A stretch of 64,000 bases of DNA. Source: Paramarasmius palmivorus (taxonomy: Eukaryota; Basidiomycota; Agaricomycetes; Agaricales; Marasmiaceae). The notes beneath the pieces were generated by a model, which saw only the letters and a program-made list of their open reading frames with translations, did not search any database and had not been told where the DNA came from. Below are positions 12,436 to 25,100 of this stretch, in pieces; the first letter of the stretch is position 1, and every line of letters starts with the position of its first letter. Both the position numbers and the translations under genes were made by a program. The stretch lies in the NCBI GenBank assembly GCA_037176845.1, contig JAYKXP010000013.1, positions 496,001 through 560,000 on the forward strand, in the 5' to 3' direction.

Positions 12436-12612
12436 AACAAAGGATGAAAGGTAAGACGACACCGGCAGAAAAATATCGTTGGGCATGCACCGGACACCGG
12501 CTACCTTTCTTATCCACTTTCCATGAGGTTCGTACCTTCTCCTGCAACAGTAGAATATGATTGATGAGCTACGAATGGATGAAAAAATAGTAGAACGTAC
12601 CTCCAGGTGGTC
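12436..12612. repeat. Imperfect direct repeat, copy 2
   Basis: Second copy of the roughly 180-bp unit, offset about 300 bp from copy 1 with the same landmarks in the same order. Confidence 0.65.
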
Positions 12613-12796
12613 GTCGCAGAGAAAGAGCGAGTGTGACATAAAGTCACAAGGTTCGAAGGTAATGGCGAAGAACACCCAGAGCCGTGATACTGGGATTTTT
12701 AAAGCCTCATGATGTCGGCGTAAACGCCATGTTGTCAATAGGCAAACGCCGCGGAACCAGCCTACTCATAAGCATCCAACAAAGGTCCCAGACAGT

Positions 12797-12846
12797 CTCT
12801 GGTACGACACAAAAGCGGCGAATTCGCCACCATGCGCGTACCAGAG
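12797..12846. repeat. Hairpin B, GAATTC-centred inverted repeat
   Basis: Outer arms CTCTGGTACG and CGTACCAGAG are perfectly complementary; the centre GGCGAATTCGCC is a perfect palindrome. Same layout as hairpin A, but paired positions differ on both sides of the stem. Confidence 0.7.
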
Positions 12847-13532
12847 GCTAGATGATCTCTCGTGTGCTGGGGGAATGACGCAGGGGCGTGGGTATGGGTA
12901 GGTAATGTCGACAACGCCTCAACAGTAGTACCAGACCCGCTGACCTGAGTCTGGACTCCACAATGTATTTGACTATGTGTCGTCGCAGATGACTCAGACA
13001 GGGTACGGAAGATGTCGATGAATGAGGAATTAAGGAAATCGTGTCCAGCGGTTGACACATTCCGACCTAGATCGAAGGTTGTTGACGAGTTCCGCGAGAC
13101 AGGCTGAGATGAGCATCTAAGGTGTCGCGGTCTTAGCGTGACGGGATTCCTGGGACAGATGAATAGAGTATGTAGGACTCACCAACCATAGTTCCTTGGG
13201 CAGGTATCCCAATCCGACACACACTCTACCCCACTTACTCCACATCTGAAGACCCCAGAGAGATAAAGAGATAATCTTGACAGCTATTTCACGCGAAAGA
13301 AGACGCCTGCCACCGAGACCGTAGGCCTCTTCTAAGACTCGAGGAGCGATAGTGTGGTCCAGCTGAGAGAGGTGTGGGTCAGCCCTGGGCGCCTGGGCAT
13401 TCAACAAAAAACAACGCGTCAATAGAGTCACATGTGGTGTCAGAGTCGTGACTCGTCACTCGTGTTAGAGTCACATCATGTGATCCAATTCACTTTCCTT
13501 ATCGCCGCTCGTCCCACATTACAGTTACTCGA

Positions 13533-16344
13533 ATGGAAGATTTCAACTGGATATACCTTGAACCACCAATACTGCAAGACTTCCCGAATCCTTTGCGTGG
13601 TCATTTGGACTGGGCCGTTCAGCAGCACCACTCTCTAGCCTCGAAAAATGTCAGAACCCGCAGGTCCGTGGAGATGGTATATCAACCATGGAGGGACGAA
13701 TGGTGCGCTCATTTTGCGGGAGATACTTTGCTGGTACGTCAAGCCGAAGCTTGGGCGGTATGGCGAGCTCACAAGGTTCAGATGGCCCAGATATCAACTT
13801 GGTTGAGTGAAAATTGTCGGTGTCCCTCGGACTGGCTCGAGGATGTCTCTTACGAAGACATGATCGACCTCATCATGAGCGTGGCAGTTTTGCTAGCGGA
13901 TGACATGAGTCAGGAGGCTATGGAGGATTTGTGCCAGTTTCAAATATACCTTGTAAACATGGTGCGCATCACACCCTATGATATCAGGGTGATCAGCTTA
14001 ACGAGTCTCTTAGCTGTCTCGCACTAGCCGCTCTGCTTTTGAAGAGACGGCAGAGGAACTTCAAGATTTATGGGAAGAGGATGAAGAGGAGATTGTTGGG
14101 GAAGATCCAGAGCGTACGCCAAACAGCACCGAAGCATGTGCTTTCACGTCCACCCCACTCTACGAACAACACCTGGCTAGATGCGTCAAATGGAAAACAT
14201 CCTTACACGATGCATTGGCAAGCCCGACTGATGGAGATTTTCTAAGCCTGTCATTCCGTGAGGCGCAGGAGATCTTGGTTCGCACAATTCGTGACATGAA
14301 GAAGGTCTCTGCCAAGATCTATAAAACACAGGAGTTTCTGTGGGCTGTCAAGGTGAGATAAGTATACTCAGAAAGGCAATTCCCCCAAAACTAACCAACT
14401 TTTGGCAGAGCTCAGGACTCGCGAGTCTGGTAATACAAATCTCCCATCCCGCATACGAAATACATCAACGATCACCACATATTCCTCGATTTCTCCGATT
14501 ACACGCATTCGCAGAGTGTCTTGCCGGAATCCTTGATAAGTGGACGCCCCTAGTATGGCGTGAAATAGCCGTGAAGTCTTTCGGGGACTCAACACCACCG
14601 GCAATTGAGTCGGTAACACTGTTCCTTTACCTTTACAAGCTTTGACTTAGTGAGAGTTTATTTAGGGTGGCTCAAAATCCATGGTGAAGGGACGAGAGCT
14701 GCTTCAAGCCATGTCGGAAAACCCAGAGCTCATTCCTCGCTCCAGCAACCCTTCGGCGGTCTTCTTCGCGCTTAGCCTTGCCAACTTCTTAGTAGCTTGG
14801 CATAGGTGGTTGGGTTACTATCTAAGAGCTTTGGATTACCAGGTCAGTTACCTGAACACCATTCTGGAATAGGCTGACCCATATGCAGGTGGCTGAGACT
14901 AGTCCCGAGGAACTTTATCGGGACTTATGGCGAGAGATTCGGAAGTTGCGCAAGAAGAAGGACCGCAAAACGGGGAAGACGCTATATGAAAATTTCGAGA
15001 TGCCTGGACCTCTCAGAACCATACTCGACCGAACCATACTTCATCGGGAAGAGAAAGAGTATTACGAGAAGGACATTCGTCAACGTCTAGAACATGTTCG
15101 TTTACCCTTTCCAGGGCAGCAACCTTGTTCAGAATGCGTTGGGCGCAAAGAAGAGGAACGATGTCGCCGCCAACTAATATTCACTCCCAATAGTAAAACC
15201 GAATTTCGCGAGCGAGTACGAGGAATTGGGGTGACGAATGTCCCAAAGGGTGAACGTATGTCGCCTCGCAAAGTGGGTGGCTGAATTCAACAAGATATCC
15301 ACTACTCTCTGACCATACTGCCAGGGACGATGTCGCAAAACACCGAGCACCATGCATACTACACAAGAACTGGGGCTGGAATGTATACGGGCTAATCCAG
15401 ATGTTATAGAACGCTGTAAAGTGCAGGTCTTTTACATCTATGAGTACGAAGGAGGTCCCTTGGTACGTTTCCCAGCCACTATTCTTTCAATCAAGATGAC
15501 TTAGCGGTGACTCAGGTGGATTTCATTGCATTTGGAGTATTTCCTCGGTATGCTTTTGAGAATATGGCAGAGACTATACGGTTGGGCTCAGGCGTCAAGC
15601 CGGTTAGACGAGGTGCTGGAATGGATTTCTGGCATTCCGGTTCTATGTTTTGTTTTGGTGCTAGACAACCGTCAGGTGGCAGAGCAGCAGACGAATACGT
15701 GCATTATGCGGGAATTGAGGCAGATACCATTCAAGGGATAGACATTCTGTTCCGCAAGGCCCAGGTAGGTTGCTATCAATGTGTTGGTTCCTAACGGGAT
15801 TCACAAGTGGACCTAGACCTCATACTATCAACTCGAAGCGGCCAAGATTCTACACAAGAAACTGTTCCAGGACATTGTAGAAGGGGGAGAGGCTTGTGAA
15901 CGTGTTGGTGAGGCAGGGGTGAATCTTTATACCTGCGACGGCTACACCGCTCCAATACATTCCGACGACGACGCCTGTAGATCCCTCTGTTCTCAAATAC
16001 GGCGACATGCAAAGGACCAATACTCAGAGTTTGGGTTCTGCTCTCTGGAGAATGGCTATTACATCCATACCCAGGAGAATATGCTGTGGTAAGCGTGATT
16101 TTAGCTTGTGGACATGTGTTATTGTGTGAACTGTATCCACAGGAGCTTTGATGCCACGAAGATGCATGGAACTGTTCTTCCATCAGAAGACACCCTACAA
16201 TCCATGTCGAAAGTTCTTCGTCTCCGAGGTGGTGTGAGCCAAGGAGACCATCAGTCTATCACAAAAAAGAACAAGTCCAATGCCCAGCGTCGTCAAGAAA
16301 TTCGTCACAACTACAACTTGCGTGAAAGGGTGTGGGTGGGATAG
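13533..16344 (+). CDS. Putative TET/JBP-like 2-oxoglutarate oxygenase protein
   Basis: About nine exons splice cleanly into a protein of roughly 800 residues starting MEDFNWIYLEPP. The middle has a basic coiled stretch (LWREIRKLRKKKDRKTGK) and a Cys-containing segment (CSECVGRKEEERCRRQ). The C-terminal domain reads YTAPIHSDDDACRSLC, then EFGFCSLENGYYIHTQENM, then FDATKMHGTVLPSE. The H-S-D and the His of MHGT are about 50 residues apart, matching the Fe-binding H-x-D...H spacing of double-stranded beta-helix 2OG dioxygenases. In basidiomycetes the TET/JBP (5-methylcytosine oxidase) group expanded alongside transposons. The tail is Lys/Arg-rich (ITKKNKSNAQRRQEIRHN), which fits DNA binding. The family assignment is inference from the motif; a downstream 2OG-binding Arg is not obvious. 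Confidence 0.55.
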
Positions 16345-17239
16345 AGTTTGTTGGCGGTCAAAAACAAGCCAGCCTCTAGAGATTGGGACAAGAAGGGTTA
16401 CCATCAGAAGAGGTAGGTACTGTTGGGACCGGGTCGCTTTTTGGTCCTAACACCCATTTTGCACCACTCAGACATCTCAGCGATCTCCCGTATATTTTCT
16501 ATCATTTACCGCTCGTATTCCTCACGTTCCGCTTATTCCGAGTCATTCTTACAATACACGAGTCATTTGTAACGATTTCCTAGTCATTCCTTACGCGGGA
16601 AGTGCTGCCTGCGGAGGCAGACACTTTGCTTATACATGTAATAAAATGTGTATTTTAACGAGCATCTTTCCCAAAAAGGTGGTGTATAAACAGCTACGTA
16701 CAAGCAATGAGGAGCGTCAAGTAAAGCATGATAACCAGACTTCCTGGAACACGAGTTGGGGAATGAGCAGGATGAAGAGGCCCGGGAGTGTGGGGAGTTT
16801 GGAGAAGAGTTGGGAGAGTCAGCTGGTGTATAAGTGTGAGATAAAGGTCTCGAGGATAAATAGGGCCGGGTGTGTGGCAGTGAGCCGATGTTTGGCTTTA
16901 TGTACTGAAAAGGATGCAATTTCTTGGAATTATCACATACTATGGATGCAGAGTAATGGAACTGATTGAGGTGCAGCCTTCCACCCACTGCATAAATCCA
17001 AGTATATAGTGCTATTTTAAACTACAATTGATTATGTTGAGTGGAATAATAACGCATGGAATAACCATGGTGTGGAATCAAAATTTGGAGGGCCTAATGT
17101 TTGCCATTTCGGGCCATTTCAGTCTTCAGGCGGCTTTAAAGCTTAAAGCTTCAAAGCCTCAAGCTCAAGCTTCAGGCCTCTTTAGGTATTGGTTTGGTTC
17201 TATCTAATCCAATACCCCTTAAATTACAAGTTCGAATGT
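16345..17239. other. Intergenic, no gene; short quasi-repeats
   Basis: Lies between the oxygenase-like gene and the long palindrome. Visible structure: a small stem CTGCCT-GCGG-AGGCAG near 16604-16620; a run of AAGCTT-type quasi-repeats around 17130-17185; and a stem GGTATTGG/CCAATACC around 17186-17217. No coding frame is supported. Confidence 0.45.
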
Positions 17240-17409
17240 TAATGCCCAGTGAAAAGTCGGTCTGGTCTGGTCGGAGTGACTGAGACCAGTTCCCAGCGAT
17301 CGGCTCATGACAATCGCAGCTGCGACTCGCTGAGACTAGCTGTCAGTCGAAATTCTGCACTAAGGGAAATGGTTTTCTGGCGACATCGACTGCAGTTGCG
17401 CTGGTTGGG

Positions 17410-18007
17410 CTAATATTCTGTTTCCATCGCTATCGCTATCGTACAATTGGTATACAGCTCGCCTAGGGCCTTTTCCTTTGCTTCATTTTCACTCGATATC
17501 AATTGAATATATTCTTGTTTATAGGATACTACTCTACAGGAATTGACGATAGTAGGAAATAGGTAATGAAAGGCGTCGTCACCCACCAGGTGGCACAATA
17601 TCTTGCTGCTCGCCCACTCGTATCCACCTTGCTGATGCACCTCACCCTTCTTGGCCCATCTGAATAGATTGTTTCCAATGAGAGACGTCCCTGAAGTACG
17701 TGTTTACACCTTTGTCAACGCACCAACGATAGTAATCACACACCTTTGATGGATCTTCTTCTCCAGGTTCCTGTTACATCGCAAAGCTTCTTGAGAAGTG
17801 TATTTATTGAGCGAGAGTGGTATCTGCAAGGAACATAGTCGGAAGTGAGTAGCATGAACACGACGTGACAATGCGAGGCTCACCAGCACTAGTCTCAACC
17901 GTCTAGTTGTCCCAAGGGTGTTATCGATAAAAGCTATAAAAGCGAGGTGAGTTGAAAGGTAGTAGAGTGATATTAGTAGTGCGCACCTTCTTCCAGTAAG
18001 TCTCCAT
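17410..18007 (-). CDS. Hypothetical ORF set in left palindrome arm
   Basis: Mirror of the right-arm frames. The best coding-like segment is the terminal 76-codon stretch (17410-17640), containing QGGYEWASSKILCHL, VGDDAFHYLFPTI and a charged ENEAKEKALGELY segment. Upstream frames beginning METYWKK at 18007 would need two or three short introns to reach it. No domain recognised. Since the arms are identical, only one copy (if any) need be an ancestral gene piece. Confidence 0.3.
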
Positions 18008-18260
18008 GGCACCTAGAACTCAGAAGGTTGGCTAGAGAGGGAAAGATGGTAGTCGAGAGGAAAGAAGGCAAGTTCGCCTGACATGTCACATTGTTGGACT
18101 TATGAAAATTCACAGATTTTTTTTTTCTTTTGGTTCTCGTGATTTTCAGTTTACTGAAATTTTCATAAGTCCAACAATGTGACATGTCTGGCGAACTTGC
18201 CTTCTTTCCTCTCGACTACCATCTTTCCCTCTCTAGCCAACCTTCTGAGTTCTAGGTGCC

Positions 18261-18858
18261 ATGGAGACTTACTGGAAGAAGGTGCGCACTACTAATATCA
18301 CTCTACTACCTTTCAACTCACCTCGCTTTTATAGCTTTTATCGATAACACCCTTGGGACAACTAGACGGTTGAGACTAGTGCTGGTGAGCCTCGCATTGT
18401 CACGTCGTGTTCATGCTACTCACTTCCGACTATGTTCCTTGCAGATACCACTCTCGCTCAATAAATACACTTCTCAAGAAGCTTTGCGATGTAACAGGAA
18501 CCTGGAGAAGAAGATCCATCAAAGGTGTGTGATTACTATCGTTGGTGCGTTGACAAAGGTGTAAACACGTACTTCAGGGACGTCTCTCATTGGAAACAAT
18601 CTATTCAGATGGGCCAAGAAGGGTGAGGTGCATCAGCAAGGTGGATACGAGTGGGCGAGCAGCAAGATATTGTGCCACCTGGTGGGTGACGACGCCTTTC
18701 ATTACCTATTTCCTACTATCGTCAATTCCTGTAGAGTAGTATCCTATAAACAAGAATATATTCAATTGATATCGAGTGAAAATGAAGCAAAGGAAAAGGC
18801 CCTAGGCGAGCTGTATACCAATTGTACGATAGCGATAGCGATGGAAACAGAATATTAG
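18261..18858 (+). CDS. Hypothetical ORF set in right palindrome arm
   Basis: Identical in sequence to the left-arm frames but on the opposite strand. It starts METYWKK near 18261 and ends with the coding-like exon at 18628-18858 (AMETEY, then stop). Candidate donor/acceptor pairs (for example GTGAGC at 18384 to TTGCAG near 18445) exist, but the full splice chain was not resolved. It is transcribed toward the 3' end of the Helitron gene. Function unknown; it may be a fragment captured with the repeat. Confidence 0.3.
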
Positions 18859-19133
18859 CCCAACCAGCGCAACTGCAGTCGATGTCGCCAGAAAACCATT
18901 TCCCTTAGTGCAGAATTTCGACTGACAGCTAGTCTCAGCGAGTCGCAGCTGCGATTGTCATGAGCCGATCGCTGGGAACTGGTCTCAGTCACTCCGACCA
19001 GACCAGACTGACTTTTCACTGGGCATTATTTCCAGCCAAACCCTATCCCTTTTATTCAGCCAATGGATGCTGGCATTATCCAGCGTGTTAGGGCACATTT
19101 AGTCTGGTGCTATGCCTTTCACTAATCTATATT

Positions 19134-22100
19134 TTATGCCATATTATAAAACCATGATAATTGTTCTGCAGAATATTTTCTAGTATATTCAGCTTTAAGT
19201 TCAGATCTTGTTAGCTCAGTGCGCAAAGCTTCTGATATATGATCTTGAATCTGATCTAAACAAAAAGGTCTAAGAATACATAAGCCACTTAGAGATCTGA
19301 CTCGAGATAGCATAACATAGGCACTCTGTATAGATGGTGCACTAGCTAAGTCAACACAACAAACATTTAGAGTTCGTCCTTGAGCATTATGTGATGTAAA
19401 AGCAAAAGCAGGTATTAATGGCAGCTGCCATCTTGTAGCTCTATATTCTGTTGGATTTCGAGGCAACTTGTAAGTAATAGAGGAATTCACAGGTACTAAT
19501 GTAACTCTATGAGGAAAAGGTACATTAGGATCACTATTTTGATAGCCTTTGAAATCTACATCTGCAGAAACTGCATATCTTCTTCCTTCAATCACTTCAT
19601 ACTTAACAGATACCAATTGACCTATACTACCATTAGAGATACCTAGTTCTGTTGCAATATTTTCAGTACAAAATACTGGCATTCCAGGAATATAAGCTAC
19701 TTTTCCACCAAGATTATTAGCTTCTTTTACTGGTACACACCATGCTGCCTCTCTAGCTAAGTTATTAAGCTGTCTTCTCTTTCTTCCACGTCCAACCATA
19801 TCTTTTGAATAGTAGTAGTGACATTCTTGTCCAGTAGCTTGAGCAAAAGCTTTTGCCATATGCTGATTATGCAAATCTCTAGCAATGTTAGTAAAGACTA
19901 TTAAGGGACAGGCATTGTCAGGATCAGTAATCCATCTCCTAATATCAGTTAAGCTCTTAGTTGCATCTGAACATCTAGAATCAGATAGCACATATTGGTC
20001 TAGAATATCTTTATGCTTTTGAGTACATGTACCTTTGCGCAGATTTTTGAGAATATCTATTAAGATATCATCACCTTTTTGGCGCATGATTTCATCAAGT
20101 ACAACTACATGCTCTACTTGTTGCCAGATTTGAATTCCTTTAACATTATTTCTGGTTGGTTCATGCAAATCATTTAATTTGTGAGAGCGATAACATTCTA
20201 CAAGGCGATAATCAAATAAAGGCCTACCCTGGGGAGGGGGCAATTGACAAGGATCACCACATACTGCCCAGTTCATACCACCACAGAGTGATGTTTTACC
20301 TTTGCTAAGGCATAAATATTCTGAAAGTAAAGACATATCTTGAGCAGAAAGAAAATATACTTCATCAAGCACCAAAGTCTCTACAGACGCAAAGCGCTCT
20401 TCCAATTTAGATCTATATTCATTACTTGACTTCATCTGGCTTCTAGATACACGCAGACTGGCTTCAAAGTGTATGGTGCTCCCACCAATATCACTAGCTA
20501 CAACACCTGTTGGCGCTGTCAGTTTATAACGCTCAGGATATCCAAGAATATGATAAAATTCTTTCCATGCTTTGAATATAACAGACTTTCCAGTTCCACC
20601 TGGACCTGTGCATAGAAGAGAGATTGGTTTATACTCATAGGGATTATACAAATTTCTTCCTATATTATCAGCTAATAAAAGAAAAGCTCTAGTCTGTTCT
20701 TGATTTAAACTATATTTATGGATAAGGGTAAGACATAGCTGTTGATATGGCTGCAATGCTGTCCATCCATTTGAACAGGATGATTTATTAATAGATTTAA
20801 GATATTCACACTGCTCTTCAGCTAATTGGGCTTCCTGTATCAATGTAGTTGTTAAAGCAGTACAAATTTTTTGATTACACCGCTGCAGATTATAGTCTTT
20901 ATTAGAGGTAGCTTTTGCATCACGCTCTTGACATTCTCGCCTTATGCGTTGAAGCCTCTCTTCTCTCTCTCTGAATATTCTTTTATTGCTGTTTTCTGCA
21001 ATCAGTTTATCACTAGTAGAGGCCTCACAAATATTACTATCCATACAAGTCTGATTTGAAACATTTACTACTTGATAAAATCCAACTTCTTCTGCATTAT
21101 TACGAATGTGATATGCCTCACGAGTAGCACAAGTATTTTTAGCAAGTATAGTTGATACATAATCAGCATCAATGTCATTAACCATAGCACTTTCCCAAGC
21201 AAAATCAACTGTTTCCTCATCAGATTTATTATAGCCTTTAGCTGCTGAGAATCCCTGAAGCTCTGCAAGCCTCTGGGCTCTTTTTGCTGCAAAGTCAAAC
21301 TTGGCATCTTTGGCCCCATATAGCAATTGCATATTCTTCATAATTTGCTGATGATATAAAGACATATTGGGTGAAAACTGATTAAAAGCTTGAATCCAAG
21401 AGATAGTATGATCCTTCAATGGCTGTGCTTTATCTATTCTAGACCAGGGTTTAAACAGCATTAACACAACTAAAGCATGCTTAATAGCATCTCCTTCAAT
21501 ATCATTTCTGGGAATTCTATAACCAACCAAAACAGGTACTTGGGGAGAGTCTGCTTTCTTCAAGCAATGTGTAGTATATTGAGGATGACCAGAAGCAAAC
21601 CGCAAAAACAACTTGCGCTGAGATTTTGAATTTGGCAGTCTGACTTTAGTATACTCTCTCATAATATCCCAAGTACATGAATGTTCTAATTCAGCTGGTC
21701 TATAAAATATATCATTAAAGAACTGAGAATACTTTTTGCCACTATTATCTAGATCATTTTGCAATGACATACTATTTCTTAGCATATTGCCACTAAGAAT
21801 AACCAGATTATCATCCTCATTATGTGGTATAACAATCTCATCCTGCTCCTCAGTGTCAGTGTCATTTTCAGTATCATAAGCACTACTATTAGTATCAGCT
21901 TCATTTGAACTAGAACGAAACACTTTATAGTCAAGATCTCTTAAAATTGAGGACCACCAATACTCTTTGAATTCATCAGATGCATAGTGATTTGATCTGC
22001 CTAGTAAAAGGCTTGCAGTTTGCTGACCAGACAATTCACGCTTACCAATTAGCTGATTGGCTGTCTTTACAATCATTAATCTATTTTGTTCTTCAATATC

Positions 22101-25100
22101 AACATCACCACTTTCATTCAAAGGTGGCTTTGTCTGAGTAGCTTTAATAGAAGCACATAAAGCTGGAAATACAACAGATGTATCAAGCTGCTGTTTAGCA
22201 GTATAGTTACACATATAGTATACCATTGTCATTGCAAGAGGACCAGTTGCTAGCTGTTTTAAATCTGTATTACAGCCCAGACATAGTGTTACAGTTTCAT
22301 TATGCCCATTAATATTACCATTTTCACACCGTAGAACCAAATCTCCATCTTCATCAAAATGAGTCTGGGCTATTTCTGGTCGAGGCAACTGAAACCTGCA
22401 GTCTCTGTCATCATCACGCAGAGCCTGAATATTCTTTGGTAAATGCTTAAAACAAGTTGCACTATGAGTATGTACTAGAGCACAAGTCTCAACAATATTG
22501 CGGTAATGCTGTTTCTTTAGTGACTTATAGTCTGGTATGTCTGGATCTAAGGGTCTACTAAGAACTGGTTGCTGGTATACTTTCACTGAAGGTTCAGACA
22601 TAAAATACTCCTTATAGTCTTTGGTATCTTTTGGAAAGCTTTGTGAAATAATATCATCATACCATGCACTCAACTTTTCTTTGAAGACTTCATCAGAATT
22701 CATTCTGTCTTTCATATCAGCTGGAGATGGTGGAGCACCCTCAATCCATATTAGAAGATGAAGGTGTAATCGCCCTCTTACCTGTGATTCTACTACACCA
22801 TACCAACCTTTTACTTTGCCTAATACACCTATTTTATTGTATCTTTTGGTTCCAAGTACAATGTCGAAAAATTTTGTAACTATTAAATGAAAGAATTCTG
22901 CACTAGCAACAGGATTATCTGAAATGATTTGAGCTCTCTGCTTTCCTTCTTCCTGAGCTTTATCTAAAGTATGAAAAATAGTATCTAAATTAACATCTCT
23001 ACCAGCAAGCACTTGTGCAATTGGATTATGAAAGTCAGCAGGATTGATTGTAGCAAAGAAATGTGGTAATCCGTCACAGGCAATTTTACTGCGGATCTGA
23101 GACCGCATAGCATTCACATCACCTATAGATCCTGGGACATGACATGATACATAACTCAGATACTGCATTAGTAAAGCTGCAGATTTTTCACCAGGTGTCT
23201 CTGGTTTAGCATAAGGGTTTTTATCTAATTTGTCAGAATATTCCTTGATGGTTTCATCATCAATATCACGAATTAAAGTAGTTACTTTGGAAAACCATGA
23301 GCGCCGTACAGCTAATCTTGAATTAAAAGATGATTTTCTTCTCTGCATGATATTAGCTATAACAAAAATAAAAGTAAGGTTCATCTGAAATCTTCTGTCT
23401 GATAGTCTAAGCAAATGTTGAATGTGTGTTGCTGTTTCAACTTCTCGAAATAGTGAAGACTCACTTGCTTTACTATAACTCATATCAGGCATTCCAACAC
23501 CATAAGGAAATAAAGTAGGCCAAAGCCAACCAAATACCTTAGGGTTTCTTGATGTTGATAGTGCTTCAGACCCAGAAGGAAATTTAATAAAGGTACCACC
23601 TTTTTGAAGCTGTTCTAGCGCCTCCTTTCGCAAAATATCAATTGCTTCCAACTTTCTTACAGATCTTGGAGTATCAAAGTCATCTAAATCAACAAGGCTT
23701 GAGGATGTAAATTCCATTTTATCATTATTATCATTGTTACCATCACCATCATCATTATCATTATTACTATTATTATATTGGTTTTCACTAGTATCATTAG
23801 TATAGGAAGATCCCTGATTATTAGATGAATCTGTGCGCAAGCATTCTGAGACAGCAATTGGACAATCATAGATAGGATACTCTTCTAGATTGAGACTAGT
23901 TGCAGCAGGATCAAGATCAGCATATAAAGGATTGTTTCGAATAAGCCAATGCAATGCATTCCGTACTACCTCTCTGCGCACTATAAGAGGAGACTTTCGA
24001 AGCATATCTTCAGTTACTACAGTATCTAGTGAGCCAACCAAAATGACACATAACTCTTGCTTAAGAGTAGAAATAGAGGGTGGCATTTGAGAAGCAAAGG
24101 ATGCTGTATCCTGTGGAAGAACACAAACATTTCCCTTACTGATATAGTTGGATATATCATTTACTTGAAATTTAACCATACACCGAGTCGCTCTAGCTCT
24201 GGCAATACATCTTTGCTCTAGAAAACTTAGGTTTTGAAGCTCTGGTGGAATTTCACCTATCCATAAACCATTGGCATAGCTTCTAAGCGGGATCTCTTTG
24301 AAGCGATTATTAACTACAGCATTGTTGCATAAATGACATAAAACATAACATCCACTTAAAATAGATGAAGCATTGAAGGATACTATCTGAGGCTGATATG
24401 TAACCCTTCTCATTTCTGAAACAGCTTCTTCAAGTAAAGTTATGTCCAATTCCTTAGTAGATCTGAACACAGTAGAGGAAGCTATCTCATGAGTCCCACA
24501 GAAGGAACATTCATATCGCTTTAATGCAGCATTGTTAGTTGCTGCTATAAATTCCTTGATGATTTGATCTTTTTCACCCTCTGTTAGTACCACTGGAAAG
24601 CTACTGTTCAGTCTATCTCTAGAATCAGCTGTATCGGTACTGCTTTGCATTACATTGAAATCATTATGATTGTCTCCACAATCTGCAGCAACAGATAAAG
24701 TCCGAGGGCGCTTAGCAGAGCGAGGGTTTGCACTGCCTGTGCTTTTGCGCTTACTTCCAAGGCACTGTTCAGGAAGTCTAAGGACCCGACTAGAAAAATT
24801 ATACAAAGTCTCACTGAGCAAATTTAGCTCAGTAATGCCTGCCTTAATAGCAGCAGACTTGGGAATAAGACATGCTTCACTACATTGATGGCAAGCAAAC
24901 TCCTCCTTTAAAGCTGGTCCTGATTTATCTTTTTTCTCTATAGGGTGCCTCCTGCGAATCCCTTGATGGAACTGACACATTGAGCGCAATTTTGGAGCAC
25001 CCATGTTTAGCACAATTGTGACATGTTTAGTAACTCTTGTCTTTTCTTCACTAGTTAAAGCCACGAAAGGATCTGCAGGCTCTCTATTACAGATGCTAGC

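Larger units (their letters stand above)
11260..13532. other. Non-coding block of degenerate duplications
   Basis: No convincing gene in 2.3 kb. The region holds two related GAATTC-centred hairpins (11841-11892 and 12797-12846) and an imperfect direct repeat (about 12134-12320 and 12436-12612). It also holds short shared strings, such as the related segments near 12028-12058 and 12967-12997, both containing GTCGTCGCAG or GCCGTCGCAG. It looks like a stack of old non-autonomous element copies or a segmental tandem duplication. Confidence 0.55.
17240..19028. repeat. Near-perfect 871-bp inverted repeat (palindrome)
   Basis: Left arm 17240-18110 and right arm 18158-19028 are reverse complements over their full 871 bp with only two differences seen (left positions 17259 and 18079), separated by a 47-bp T-rich loop. 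The termini read TAATGCCCAGTG...CACTGGGCATTA. Open frames on the two arms are identical and point outward. The structure could be a fold-back transposable element, a recent inverted duplication beside the Helitron, or a hairpin-RNA locus. The two mismatches argue against a simple assembly mirror but do not exclude it. Confidence 0.92.

Noticed and set aside
12131..12738. Minus-strand frames with repeated YEPHG(E/K)W segments
   Set aside because: The similarity reflects the underlying 180-bp DNA repeat; frames differ and contain no domain.
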